Positions 49,997 through 58,715 of a DNA stretch of 64,000 nt are shown one piece after another. The position numbers were made by a program, and so were the translations under genes. The stretch covers positions 62,001 through 126,000 of the forward strand of contig JAHBSK010000002.1 in the NCBI GenBank assembly GCA_019639175.1, given 5' to 3'. Each line of letters begins with the position of its first letter. Positions within the stretch are counted from its first letter, which is position 1. The notes under the pieces were generated by a model. That model had not been told where the DNA came from, ran no database searches, and saw nothing but the letters and a program-made list of their open reading frames with translations. Source of the DNA: Acidobacteriota bacterium (GTDB taxonomy: Bacteria; Acidobacteriota; Blastocatellia; Pyrinomonadales; Pyrinomonadaceae).

Positions 49997-51760
49997 ATGA
50001 ACCAGTCAGCAGTCATAGCGGAACCGTCCGTCGTATTGAATGTTCTTTCACAGCCTGAAGAAACTCCGGCGCAAAGCTGCCGAGGTGCGGAGATCCTTAT
50101 CAAAGGGCTTATCGCAAACGGAGTGGACACGATATTTGGGCTGCCGGGCGGAGCGGTTCTGCATATATATGACGAACTTTGGCGTTATCGCGAAGAGATA
50201 ACACATTATCTTGTCCGTCACGAACAAGGCGCCGTTCATGCCGCCGAAGGTTACGCTCGGGCAACGGGAAAGGTCGGCGTTGCTCTGGTCACGTCCGGCC
50301 CGGGAGCGACAAACGCCGTTACCGGCATCGCCACTGCCTATATGGACTCGATCCCGCTGGTCGTGATCACGGGCCAGGTTGCAACCGGCCTGATAGGAAC
50401 AGATGCTTTTCAGGAAGTTGACACTTTCGGCATCACGCTGCCGGTCGTCAAACACAGCTATCTGGTGCGCAGGGCCGAAGACCTGGAGGACATCGTCAAC
50501 GAGGCTTTCTTTATCGCGTCATCAGGAAAGCCCGGCCCGGTGGTCATCGACATTCCAAAGGATGTCACCGCGCAGGTCGCCGAATATCGAGGAAGCAATG
50601 ACGGTTTTGTCGAGTATCACGAATATCGTTCGGAACCCGATCGCTCTGTCATCGAAGACGCCGTCAAAAAGATATTAGAAGCCAAACAGCCGGTCTTTTA
50701 TATCGGCGGCGGCGTGGTTTCCAGCGGAGCGTCTGACGAACTGACCTCATTGGTGGAAAAGCTGAATATCCCGGTCACGCCGACGCTGATGGGACTCGGC
50801 GGATTTCCCTCGGCACACGCAAACTGCCTTGGCATGTTAGGCATGCACGGCACCTACGCGTCAAATCTTGCCGTGGCGGAATCGGACCTTCTGGTTGCCG
50901 TCGGGGTGCGATTTGATGACCGCGTCACGGGCAAACTTAATACATTTGCACCGAATGCAGAGGTAATTCACATAGACATAGACGCATCGGCAATGGGCAA
51001 GCTGCGCAAGCCGCAGATACCTGTTGTTTCCGACGCCGCGACCGCCCTGGCGGCGATCAATGAACGGCTTGAAAGCGAAAGTCTGGACACGGAACGCCTT
51101 GCGCCGTGGTGGCGGACGATCCGCGAATGGCAGTCGGCCGTTCCGCTTGGCTGTTCGGGATCGGAGGACGAAATAGATCCGCAGAAGTTGATAGAAACAC
51201 TTCACGAGGTGACGGACGGCGACGCGGTCATCGTAACGGATGTCGGCCAGCATCAGATGTGGGCGGCACAGTTCTATCCCTTCAAACGCAGCCGACAATG
51301 CCTGACAAGCGGCGGCCTGGGAACGATGGGCTTTGGCCTGCCGGCGGCGATGGGTGCGCGGGTCGCCCTGCCCGACCAGATGGTCGTCGCGGTGGTCGGT
51401 GACGGCGGCTTTCAGATGACCAATCAGGAGATAATCACGGCGATCCAATACAACGTCCCGCTGAAGGTCGTGATAATGAACAACGGCTATCTAGGGATGG
51501 TGCGGCAATGGCAGGAGATGTTCTATGACCGGACGTATTCAGAGGTCGATCTGTCGGTCTCGCCCGATTTTGTAAAACTGGCAGAGGCTTACGGAGCAAA
51601 AGGGCTGCGTGCGACAAAACCGGAGGAACTTCGCTCCGTTTTGAAGGAAGGGCTGGAATACGACGGCGTTGCGATCATGGACATTGTTGTAAGAAAGGAA
51701 GAGAACGTTTTCCCGATAGTTCCGGCGGGCGGTGAGTCACGGAACATGATATTGAAGTAA
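49997..51760 (+). CDS. ilvB: Acetolactate synthase large subunit
   Basis: 587 residues. ThDP enzyme with all expected parts: catalytic Glu in RHEQGAVHAAEGYAR, SGPGATNAVTGIATAYMDS, and the ThDP/Mg motif GDGGFQMTNQEI with NNGYLGMVRQW. Condenses pyruvate to acetolactate, or pyruvate with 2-ketobutyrate to acetohydroxybutyrate, in Val/Leu/Ile synthesis. The start follows GGGA weakly. The ilvN small subunit is 12 bases downstream. Confidence 0.95.
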   Translation: MNQSAVIAEPSVVLNVLSQPEETPAQSCRGAEILIKGLIANGVDTIFGLPGGAVLHIYDELWRYREEITHYLVRHEQGAVHAAEGYARATGKVGVALVTSGPGATNAVTGIATAYMDSIPLVVITGQVATGLIGTDAFQEVDTFGITLPVVKHSYLVRRAEDLEDIVNEAFFIASSGKPGPVVIDIPKDVTAQVAEYRGSNDGFVEYHEYRSEPDRSVIEDAVKKILEAKQPVFYIGGGVVSSGASDELTSLVEKLNIPVTPTLMGLGGFPSAHANCLGMLGMHGTYASNLAVAESDLLVAVGVRFDDRVTGKLNTFAPNAEVIHIDIDASAMGKLRKPQIPVVSDAATALAAINERLESESLDTERLAPWWRTIREWQSAVPLGCSGSEDEIDPQKLIETLHEVTDGDAVIVTDVGQHQMWAAQFYPFKRSRQCLTSGGLGTMGFGLPAAMGARVALPDQMVVAVVGDGGFQMTNQEIITAIQYNVPLKVVIMNNGYLGMVRQWQEMFYDRTYSEVDLSVSPDFVKLAEAYGAKGLRATKPEELRSVLKEGLEYDGVAIMDIVVRKEENVFPIVPAGGESRNMILK

Positions 51761-51772
51761 ACACGGTGCATT

Positions 51773-52300
51773 ATGCGGCATACGATCTCCATTCTTTTGG
51801 CAAATGAGGCCGGTGAACTTTCGCGGATAGTCGGGCTTTTCTCCGCACGCGGTTATAACATCGAAACGCTCTCGGTCGGCAAGACGCAGGACCCGAAATG
51901 GTCAAAGGCCACTGTCGTGACCTATGGCGACGATGCTACGGTCGAACAGATAGTCAAACAGTGTTCACGTCTGGCGCGTGTCAAGGATGTCAGGCTTGTG
52001 ACCACGCTTCCGCATATCGAGCGGGAAATGGCACTGATAGATGTTTCTGTGTCGGCAGGTGCGGAAAGGCAGGAGGTGATGAACCTTGTCAAGATATTTC
52101 GGGCGAAGGTCGTTGATATATCGCACGACAAGATGGTCCTCGAAGCCTCAGGCACAAGGGACAAGGTTGACACCTTTATTGACATGCTGAAGCCGTTGGC
52201 AGTGAACGAAGTGACGCGCAGCGGCTCAGTGGCGATAAACCGGTTGTCATCATTGGAAAGTTTCAGATCGGACGCCAAAGCCGAGGCGGCGGCGGCGTAA
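51773..52300 (+). CDS. ilvN: Acetolactate synthase small (regulatory) subunit
   Basis: 175 residues. N-terminal ACT domain ([33 protein letters not shown]) binds valine for feedback inhibition; the C-terminal ALS_ss_C-like domain follows ([18 protein letters not shown]). Works with ilvB as holoenzyme. Confidence 0.95.
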   Translation: MRHTISILLANEAGELSRIVGLFSARGYNIETLSVGKTQDPKWSKATVVTYGDDATVEQIVKQCSRLARVKDVRLVTTLPHIEREMALIDVSVSAGAERQEVMNLVKIFRAKVVDISHDKMVLEASGTRDKVDTFIDMLKPLAVNEVTRSGSVAINRLSSLESFRSDAKAEAAAA

Positions 52301-52346
52301 AAACAGGCCGGAACACACAAGATCATATTTGACGAGGAAACACGAA

Positions 52347-53363
52347 ATGAAGGTATTTTACGAAAAGGACGCAAACGACGGGCTTTTGAAGAGCAAAAGA
52401 ATAGCCGTTATCGGCTATGGCTCGCAGGGACACGCCCACGCGAACAATCTGAAAGAATCAGGCCATGACGTGATCGTCGGCCTGCCGCAGGAAAGCCGTT
52501 CGTGGAAAAAGGCGGAGGACGCAGGGCTTGAGGTCACGTTCACTGCCGAAGCCGCCGAAAAGGCCGACGTGATAATGATGACGGTTCCTGACGAACTTGC
52601 TCCGGCGATCTATCGCAATGAGATCGCACCGGCGCTCAAAGCCGGGAAATACCTCGCGTTTGCTCACGGCTTTGGCATTCATTTCAAGAAGATCGAGCCG
52701 TCTGCCGACGTAAACGTTTTCATGGTGGCGCCAAAAGGGCCGGGACATCTTGTTCGCAGCGAATATCTACGCGAGCGCGGTGTTCCGTGTCTGATGGCTG
52801 TTCATCAGGATGTGACGGGCGACACTGCAGGAGTGGCTTTGGCATACGCATCGGCCATCGGCGGCGGAAAAGCGGGCATCATCGAAACGACGTTCAAGGA
52901 AGAGACCGAGACCGATCTTTTTGGTGAACAGGCAGTTCTTTGCGGCGGCCTGACGGCATTGATAAAGGCGGGTTACGAGACCTTGACCGAGGCCGGTTAC
53001 TCGCCTGAGATGGCGTATTTTGAATGCCTTCATGAAATGAAGCTGATCGTCGATCTTTTGTATGAAGGCGGTATCAGCAATATGCGGTATTCGATCTCCA
53101 ATACGGCGGAATACGGCGACCTGACTCGCGGTTCACGCATTGTCACAGAAGAGACAAAGGCCGAAATGAAAAAGATACTCGGTGAGATACAGAGCGGCCA
53201 GTTTGCGGACGAATGGATGGCGGAATGCGACGGCGGCAAAGAGAAATTCAAGGCTCTCGAGGCCGAAGGCGAAGGCCATCAGATCGAGGATGTGGGAAAA
53301 CGGCTGCGGGCAATGATGCCGTGGCTGGCACAGGACAAACTGGTCGATGCAGCCAAAAACTGA
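52347..53363 (+). CDS. ilvC: Ketol-acid reductoisomerase, class I
   Basis: 338 residues from the ATG behind GAGGAAA. Rossmann domain ([20 protein letters not shown]) and C-terminal all-helical domain with metal ligands in [16 protein letters not shown] and [19 protein letters not shown]. Isomerises and reduces acetolactate with NADPH and Mg. Standard class I length. Confidence 0.96.
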   Translation: MKVFYEKDANDGLLKSKRIAVIGYGSQGHAHANNLKESGHDVIVGLPQESRSWKKAEDAGLEVTFTAEAAEKADVIMMTVPDELAPAIYRNEIAPALKAGKYLAFAHGFGIHFKKIEPSADVNVFMVAPKGPGHLVRSEYLRERGVPCLMAVHQDVTGDTAGVALAYASAIGGGKAGIIETTFKEETETDLFGEQAVLCGGLTALIKAGYETLTEAGYSPEMAYFECLHEMKLIVDLLYEGGISNMRYSISNTAEYGDLTRGSRIVTEETKAEMKKILGEIQSGQFADEWMAECDGGKEKFKALEAEGEGHQIEDVGKRLRAMMPWLAQDKLVDAAKN

Positions 53364-53415
53364 CGTTGACGGTCGGACACTTTGTAGAAAGAAACGGTTC
53401 AAGGAAGTAAAGAAA

Positions 53416-53790
53416 ATGAAGGTTTACGATCTGGAGAAAACTGAGAACGAGCTGATCAGCCCGTCGTGTCGGGCAAGGTCGGTTCAGGGTGAGGCGGTCG
53501 CTCTGACACGCCTCGAGGTAAAGAAAGGCGAGGTGACATACAAGCGTTCGCCTGACAGCGAGGAGATGATACTGGTGCTGAGCGGGCAATGGCTGTTCCA
53601 TCTGCCGGACGGCGATGTGCTGCTAAAGGGAAATCAGGTGCTTTGCATCCCCGCCGGCACGGAATATTCCTCAGAAGTTCTGGAAAACACCATCGCGATA
53701 GACATCTCACCAAAGGGGCAGAAAGAGCCTTCATTCATTCCCAACATAATTATTAACAGCGACCCCGAACAGTCTCTTTGGGCGGTGTAG
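53416..53790 (+). CDS. Small cupin-domain protein in the ilv operon
   Basis: 124 residues, one cupin domain (KRSPDSEEMILVLSGQWLFH, then IPAGTEYSSEVLENTIAIDI). Metal ligands are partly replaced (Glu kept, His reduced), so it may be a non-enzymatic ligand-binding version. Position between ilvC and ilvA suggests a role in this pathway or its regulation. Function unknown. Confidence 0.7.
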   Translation: MKVYDLEKTENELISPSCRARSVQGEAVALTRLEVKKGEVTYKRSPDSEEMILVLSGQWLFHLPDGDVLLKGNQVLCIPAGTEYSSEVLENTIAIDISPKGQKEPSFIPNIIINSDPEQSLWAV

Positions 53791-53823
53791 GCCGGACAAA
53801 GAGGATGATTCGGGAAGGACGGT

Positions 53824-54000
53824 GGTGTCAGATGCAACGATCTGACACCTCGCCGCCGCTGTATGAGCGAAAAAGATATGGAAACAGACATTACGGACAT
53901 TAGACGCATTAACGAAATTATTCTCACGGCTGGAACGCATAAGCCGGTTGTTCTGAGAAAACGGACAGAGTACAGAAAATGAAGGCGGTGAGTAACCGCC
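53824..54000 (+). promoter_or_regulatory. Hairpins and possible second leader peptide before ilvA
   Basis: A perfect 10-bp stem, GGTGTCAGAT (53824-53833) with ATCTGACACC (53840-53849), lies ahead of a 39-codon frame at 53863-53982 that includes EIILTAGTHKPVVL (Ile, Ile, Leu, Val, Val, Leu). A second stem GGCGGT/ACCGCC (53984-54000) precedes the ilvA ribosome-binding site. No Shine-Dalgarno supports the frame, so the leader idea is tentative. Confidence 0.4.
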
Positions 54001-54018
54001 AATAAAGGAGAAAAAGCA

Positions 54019-55074
54019 ATGTTGGCAGTTACACCGACGGAACCGTTCGTTCCGGTAAACATAATGGATGAGCCGTCCGGCGGAATGAATGTTGGTTTTG
54101 CAGACGCGGGACGTGACATCATCGGGCTGGATGATGTATTCGCCGCCGCAAACAGGATCGCTCCTTATGTAAAACGGACGCCGACGCTGATAGACACTTT
54201 TCTCAGCGGCAGGTTTGGAACAAACCTTTATTTGAAACACGAAGAGCTTCAGCGGACTTCCGCCTTTAAGGTTCGCGGAGCCTTTAATAAACTTTTGTCG
54301 CTGAGCGCAGCGGAGCGAAAGGGCGGCGTGGTTGCGGTAAGCGCGGGAAATCATGCTCAGGCAGTGGCTTATGCTGCGAAAATGCTTGGGTTAAAGGCCG
54401 TGATATTGATGCCGGAGGGCACGCCGTCCAATTATTTGAAAAAGACCGAAAGCTACGGCGCCGAGGTCAGGCTTTTTCCGACCATAACGGATGCTTTTGC
54501 GGCGGCATCTGAATACGAAGCGGCCGGTTATGTGTATGTTCATCCGTTCGACGATGCCGAGGTCATAGCCGGACAGGGAACTATCGGGCTGGAGATAGCC
54601 GAGGACGTTCCCGAAGTGACCGATGTCGTCGTCAGCATAGGCGGCGGCGGTTTGTGCGGCGGTGTTGCGGCGGCATTGAAAGCGGTAAAGCCTAGCGTCA
54701 AGGTCTGGGGCGTTGAAACTTCCGGTGCCGAGAGCATGGCGGTTTCGCTTGCGGCCGGACACATTGTTGAACTTGAAAAGGTGACATCCATCGCACGGAC
54801 GCTCGGTGCGCCGCGTGTGGGCGATCTCAATTACGCTCTGGCAGAGCGTTATCTGAACAGTGTCACGGTCGTAAATGACAATGAGGCCGTGCGTGAGATG
54901 TTCTGCCTTTTGGAAAACGCAAAGGTGCTTACCGAACCGGCAACCGCCTGCACACTTGCGGCAGCCGAGCGGCTAAAGGATAATTTTGGCCCGGACAGCC
55001 ATGTCGTGCTTATACTGTGCGGCGGGAACATCGGGCTTGAGGAACTATTTGGATTGGGCGGAAATGGAAGATAA
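54019..55074 (+). CDS. ilvA: Threonine dehydratase (deaminase)
   Basis: 351 residues. PLP lysine in [13 protein letters not shown], and the glycine-rich phosphate loop [10 protein letters not shown]. Converts threonine to 2-oxobutyrate for isoleucine synthesis. It lacks the C-terminal ACT-like regulatory domains of long IlvA, so it resembles the short form and should not be feedback-regulated by isoleucine in the usual way. AAAGGAGAAAAAGCA precedes the ATG. Overlaps ilvD by 11 bases. Confidence 0.88.
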   Translation: MLAVTPTEPFVPVNIMDEPSGGMNVGFADAGRDIIGLDDVFAAANRIAPYVKRTPTLIDTFLSGRFGTNLYLKHEELQRTSAFKVRGAFNKLLSLSAAERKGGVVAVSAGNHAQAVAYAAKMLGLKAVILMPEGTPSNYLKKTESYGAEVRLFPTITDAFAAASEYEAAGYVYVHPFDDAEVIAGQGTIGLEIAEDVPEVTDVVVSIGGGGLCGGVAAALKAVKPSVKVWGVETSGAESMAVSLAAGHIVELEKVTSIARTLGAPRVGDLNYALAERYLNSVTVVNDNEAVREMFCLLENAKVLTEPATACTLAAAERLKDNFGPDSHVVLILCGGNIGLEELFGLGGNGR

Positions 55075-56749
55075 TTACAGAAGCAAAGCCACGACAAAGG
55101 GCGTGGAGCGGACGCCAAATCGGGCGATGCTGCGAGCGGTCGGGTTTGAGGACGGCGATTTCGACAAACCGATCATCGGCATCGCCAATGGCTACAGCAC
55201 AATAACGCCATGCAACCTTAGCCTTGGGCGGCTTGCGGACGCGGCCGTGTCGGAAGCAAAACGCGTTGGCATGATGCCGCAGGTCTTTGGCACCATCACG
55301 GTAAGCGACGGCATTTCCATGGGAACCGCCGGGATGAAATATTCGCTTATTTCGCGCGAGGTGATAGCGGATTCGATAGAAACGGTGTGTCAGGGCCAGC
55401 AGATGGACGGCCTGCTCGCGATAGGCGGCTGCGACAAGAATATGCCCGGAGCGATGATCGCGATAGCCCGCCTGAACATCCCGTCAATTTTTGTTTACGG
55501 TGGGACGATAAAGGCAGGACATCTTAACGGTAAAGCCCTGACGGTCGTAAGCGCGTTCGAAGCGGTCGGAGAATATCTTGCGGGCAAAATTGGCGACGAG
55601 CAGCTTTCGGCGGTTGAGAAACACGCGTGTCCGGGAGCGGGTTCGTGCGGCGGAATGTACACCGCCAACACAATGTCTTCCGCCATCGAAGCGATGGGAA
55701 TGAGCTTGCCTTACTCCTCGACGATGGCCGCCGAGGATGACGAGAAAAGGGAAAGCTCCATCGCATCGGTCGAGGCTCTTCGCAATGCCGTCTCAAGCCG
55801 TCTTTTGCCGAGGGACATAATAACCAGACGCTCGCTTGAGAACGCGATAACCGTGGTAATGGCAACGGGAGGTTCGACAAACGCTGTGCTGCACTTGCTT
55901 GCGATAGCGCATTCCGCCGGTGTTGAACTGAAGATAGATGATTTTGAGATGATCCGACGACGCGTGCCGGTTTTGTGCGACCTGAAGCCTTCGGGGCGTT
56001 TTGTGATGACCGACCTTCATCGTGCCGGCGGCGTGCCGATGGTCATGAAGATGCTGCTCGACAACGGCCTGCTTCACGGCGACTGCCTGACCATTACCGG
56101 AAAGACGGTGGAAGAGAATCTGGCAGATGTATCAGGCGAGCCTCTCGATCTTGAGGTCGTCCGAAGGTTCAACGAACCGATCTATGCTGACGGACATCTG
56201 GCGATACTTCGCGGAAATCTTGCCGAGGAAGGTGCCGTCGCCAAGATCACGGGAATAAAAAGCCGCCGCATCACAGGCCCGGCCCGCGTGTTTGAATCTG
56301 AAGAGGACTGCATGGCCGCGATAATGAAGCGTCAGATAAATGCCGGTGATGTCATCGTTATACGCTATGAAGGGCCGAAAGGCGGCCCCGGAATGCGCGA
56401 AATGCTTGCACCCACGTCGGCGATCATCGGCCTCGGGCTCGGTGATTCTGTCGGGCTTATAACGGACGGCAGATTTTCGGGCGGTACGTATGGAATGGTC
56501 GTCGGCCACGTTGCGCCGGAAGCCGCCGTTGGCGGAAACATAGCTCTGCTTCGCGACGGCGATATGATCACCATTGACGCCGATGAGCAGACATTGTCGG
56601 TCGATCTGTCTGATGCTGAACTCGATGAACGACGTTTGCAATGGACGCTTCCTGAAAGGCTGCGGAATGTTACCGGCGTCGCCGATAAATACAGAAAGCT
56701 GGTGTCGTCCAGTTCTCTCGGAGCGATAACGGATGGACGTGCCGAATAG
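55064..56749 (+). CDS. ilvD: Dihydroxy-acid dehydratase
   Basis: 561 residues from the ATG at 55064, which overlaps the ilvA end. Iron-sulfur cysteines lie in [11 protein letters not shown] and [16 protein letters not shown]; the C-terminal part has the catalytic serine region [19 protein letters not shown]. Dehydrates dihydroxy-isovalerate and its methyl analogue to keto acids. Completes the common Val/Ile pathway except for the aminotransferase, not seen here. Confidence 0.96.
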   Translation: MEDNYRSKATTKGVERTPNRAMLRAVGFEDGDFDKPIIGIANGYSTITPCNLSLGRLADAAVSEAKRVGMMPQVFGTITVSDGISMGTAGMKYSLISREVIADSIETVCQGQQMDGLLAIGGCDKNMPGAMIAIARLNIPSIFVYGGTIKAGHLNGKALTVVSAFEAVGEYLAGKIGDEQLSAVEKHACPGAGSCGGMYTANTMSSAIEAMGMSLPYSSTMAAEDDEKRESSIASVEALRNAVSSRLLPRDIITRRSLENAITVVMATGGSTNAVLHLLAIAHSAGVELKIDDFEMIRRRVPVLCDLKPSGRFVMTDLHRAGGVPMVMKMLLDNGLLHGDCLTITGKTVEENLADVSGEPLDLEVVRRFNEPIYADGHLAILRGNLAEEGAVAKITGIKSRRITGPARVFESEEDCMAAIMKRQINAGDVIVIRYEGPKGGPGMREMLAPTSAIIGLGLGDSVGLITDGRFSGGTYGMVVGHVAPEAAVGGNIALLRDGDMITIDADEQTLSVDLSDAELDERRLQWTLPERLRNVTGVADKYRKLVSSSSLGAITDGRAE

Positions 56750-56818
56750 GCTTTTAGAGCAGTTTTCGCTCACAGTTGAATGCTGTGAGTGGTTATGTGC
56801 TGAAAGTATGAGACATTT

Positions 56819-56890
56819 CTATGTGTCCTATGTCCCTATGTGGTTGATACTGTTTTAAACCACATAGAAAGATAGAACACATAGTTTTTT
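56819..56890 (+). terminator. Terminator of the ilv operon
   Basis: A long imperfect stem: CTATGTG (56819-56825) with CACATAG (56878-56884) outside, CTATGTGGTT with AACCACATAG inside, then TTTTTT at 56885-56890. A smaller TCACAG/CTGTGA stem lies just upstream. Confidence 0.7.
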
Positions 56891-56934
56891 CGAGTAATTT
56901 TATCAACTATCTGTTTTATCCCAGATTCCGCAAT

Positions 56935-57116
56935 AGAGAACTCCAAAGTCCAAAGTGCAGCAGATCGGGCTGACCATTATAGTTTCTAACAGTGAATAGT
57001 TAGTCAGTTTTTAGTTGACAGTTAAAGAACTGATAACTGTAAACTGCATAACTATTAACTGTTAGATCGGTTCGGTCTTTCGCCGGAGTATTTCTAATGC
57101 GTAGTTCGGGTTTATA
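56935..57116 (-). repeat. MITE-like repeat, copy 2
   Basis: Inverted copy of 47387-47568. Its core carries CTAACAGTGAATAGT (56986-57000) and ACTATTAACTGTTAG (57051-57065), one mismatch away from the palindrome of copy 1. No coding capacity. It lies between the ilv operon terminator and the DUF1501 gene. Confidence 0.8.
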
Positions 57117-57162
57117 TTTTGTCATACACGCGACCGGAAACCGCTGTCAAAAACAGAGAATA

Positions 57163-57203
57163 AAAATTGCCCGCCGAGCGGATGCTTTCCCGGCGGGCTT
57201 TTT
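57163..57203. terminator. Bidirectional terminator before DUF1501 gene
   Basis: GCCCGCCG (57169-57176) pairs perfectly with CGGCGGGC (57191-57198). Plus strand is followed by TTTTT; minus strand by AATTTTTA. It ends the minus-strand DUF1501 transcript. Confidence 0.85.
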
Positions 57204-57221
57204 CAGCGGTTCGTAGAACTC

Positions 57222-58715
57222 TCAGATAAAACCGAGGTCCGATGTGGGGAAGTTCTCAAGATTTGGGAACACGTTCGTCATTTGATCTTCCGGCAGGCCG
57301 AACCAGCGTGCCAGCGTTGCCGTGTATTGTTCCACCGACGTTGTCGGCACCCAGCGTCCGCGGGCGCCCGAGCCGTTGTTGGTGTCGTCAGGCCCATTCG
57401 TGCCGACCACAAGGGTCGGGAAAGGCGTGCCGTTCGACGTGTTCATTCCGTAAAAATTGCCGCCGTTAACGGCCCCTCCGATAACGAACATATGATTTCC
57501 CCAGCCGTGATCCGTACCGACGCTGCCGCCGGTTCCGGCAGGAGTGAACGTGCGGTTAAAATCAGAAAGGGTGAACGTCGTGACGCTGTTTGAAACGCCG
57601 AGAACGACCATCTCATCGTAAAACGCCCTCACGGCCTGGCTGTATTGCGACAAAAGATTTGTGTGCTGGCCGAGCTGGCTGTTGTGCGTGTCAAAACCGC
57701 CGATCTGGCAGTAAAAAACCTGTCTGGAGACGTTAAGAGCGGATCGATTCTTTATCAGCCTGGCGATCTGCTTCAACTGGCGCCCGATGCCTGTGTTCGG
57801 AAATGTGACCGTGACCTCCTGTGTCGTTTGCAGGGCGTTGTTTGCCTGCATGGCAAGTTCCGTGATGCCGCTGGCGGCAGCAACGTATTCGGATTGAAGA
57901 TCGACCGTTCGAAGCTGATTGAACGCATTTCTTCGTGCCACCGACGCGGCGCTTGTGCTGAAGCCGCTCGGGTTAAGCACGTTAGCGAGAGCGGTGTTTG
58001 CGTCGTTTATCGCCATCGGGAGCGTGGTCTGCCCTGATGTGAAAAGCTGTGATCCCGCGATCGAGGTTATCATCGGTATCAGCCCCGACGGATTGCTTCC
58101 GGGTGTCATCCTGTCCGAAAGCCGGCCGCCCCAGCCCGTGTATGCCTGTGTGTCCGAAATGGCCGTCTGGCTTTGGCTCACCTGGTCGGAATGTGAATAA
58201 AGCTGATACGGCTTTGGCTTTGTGTTGTTCAGGTATTCGGCCTTTGTCATCGGGCGAACAAGCGTTCCGCAGTTTGCCACCATGGCAAATTTCTGCTGCG
58301 CCCACAGTTCGTGGATGCCGTTATTGATGCCGCCGCTGACAGGGCCGAGCGCCGGATGCAGCCCGTATGTCAGTCCGCTCATTCGCGGAACAGATATGGG
58401 CAAAAGGCTTGCCTGTGACAGCGCCAGTCCCTGGCTTGAGCGAACCGAACTGTAATCCGCGTAGTTGCTCACCGATCCGTTGCTGTGGTTGGGAATGACC
58501 ATATTGTTGCCGTCATTGCCTCCTGCCCAATAGATGAGTACAAGTGCCTTGTAATCATCGCCACCGGCCGCTGAATCCAGGGAGCGTTTTTCTGTCCTCT
58601 GTGCCAGGGCGCTCACCATTCCCATGTGCTGCATCTGGGTCGCCAAGGCTCCCATACTCAATGCACAGGCCGATCTTTTTATAAAATCACGTCTTGATCC
58701 TTTCATAATGCTCAC
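57222..58715 (-). CDS. DUF1501 family exported protein
   Basis: 497 residues. A twin-arginine signal (GSRRDFIKRSACALSMG) leads into the DUF1501 core (YKALVLIYWAGGNDGNNMVI, DQVSQSQTAISDTQAYTGWG, FTLSDFNRTFTPAGTGG, DHGWGNHMFVIGG), a sulfatase/phosphatase-like fold by family description. It overlaps the DUF1800 gene by 4 bases. These genes usually occur as a pair; the substrate is unknown. Confidence 0.9.
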   Translation of the reverse strand: MSIMKGSRRDFIKRSACALSMGALATQMQHMGMVSALAQRTEKRSLDSAAGGDDYKALVLIYWAGGNDGNNMVIPNHSNGSVSNYADYSSVRSSQGLALSQASLLPISVPRMSGLTYGLHPALGPVSGGINNGIHELWAQQKFAMVANCGTLVRPMTKAEYLNNTKPKPYQLYSHSDQVSQSQTAISDTQAYTGWGGRLSDRMTPGSNPSGLIPMITSIAGSQLFTSGQTTLPMAINDANTALANVLNPSGFSTSAASVARRNAFNQLRTVDLQSEYVAAASGITELAMQANNALQTTQEVTVTFPNTGIGRQLKQIARLIKNRSALNVSRQVFYCQIGGFDTHNSQLGQHTNLLSQYSQAVRAFYDEMVVLGVSNSVTTFTLSDFNRTFTPAGTGGSVGTDHGWGNHMFVIGGAVNGGNFYGMNTSNGTPFPTLVVGTNGPDDTNNGSGARGRWVPTTSVEQYTATLARWFGLPEDQMTNVFPNLENFPTSDLGFI

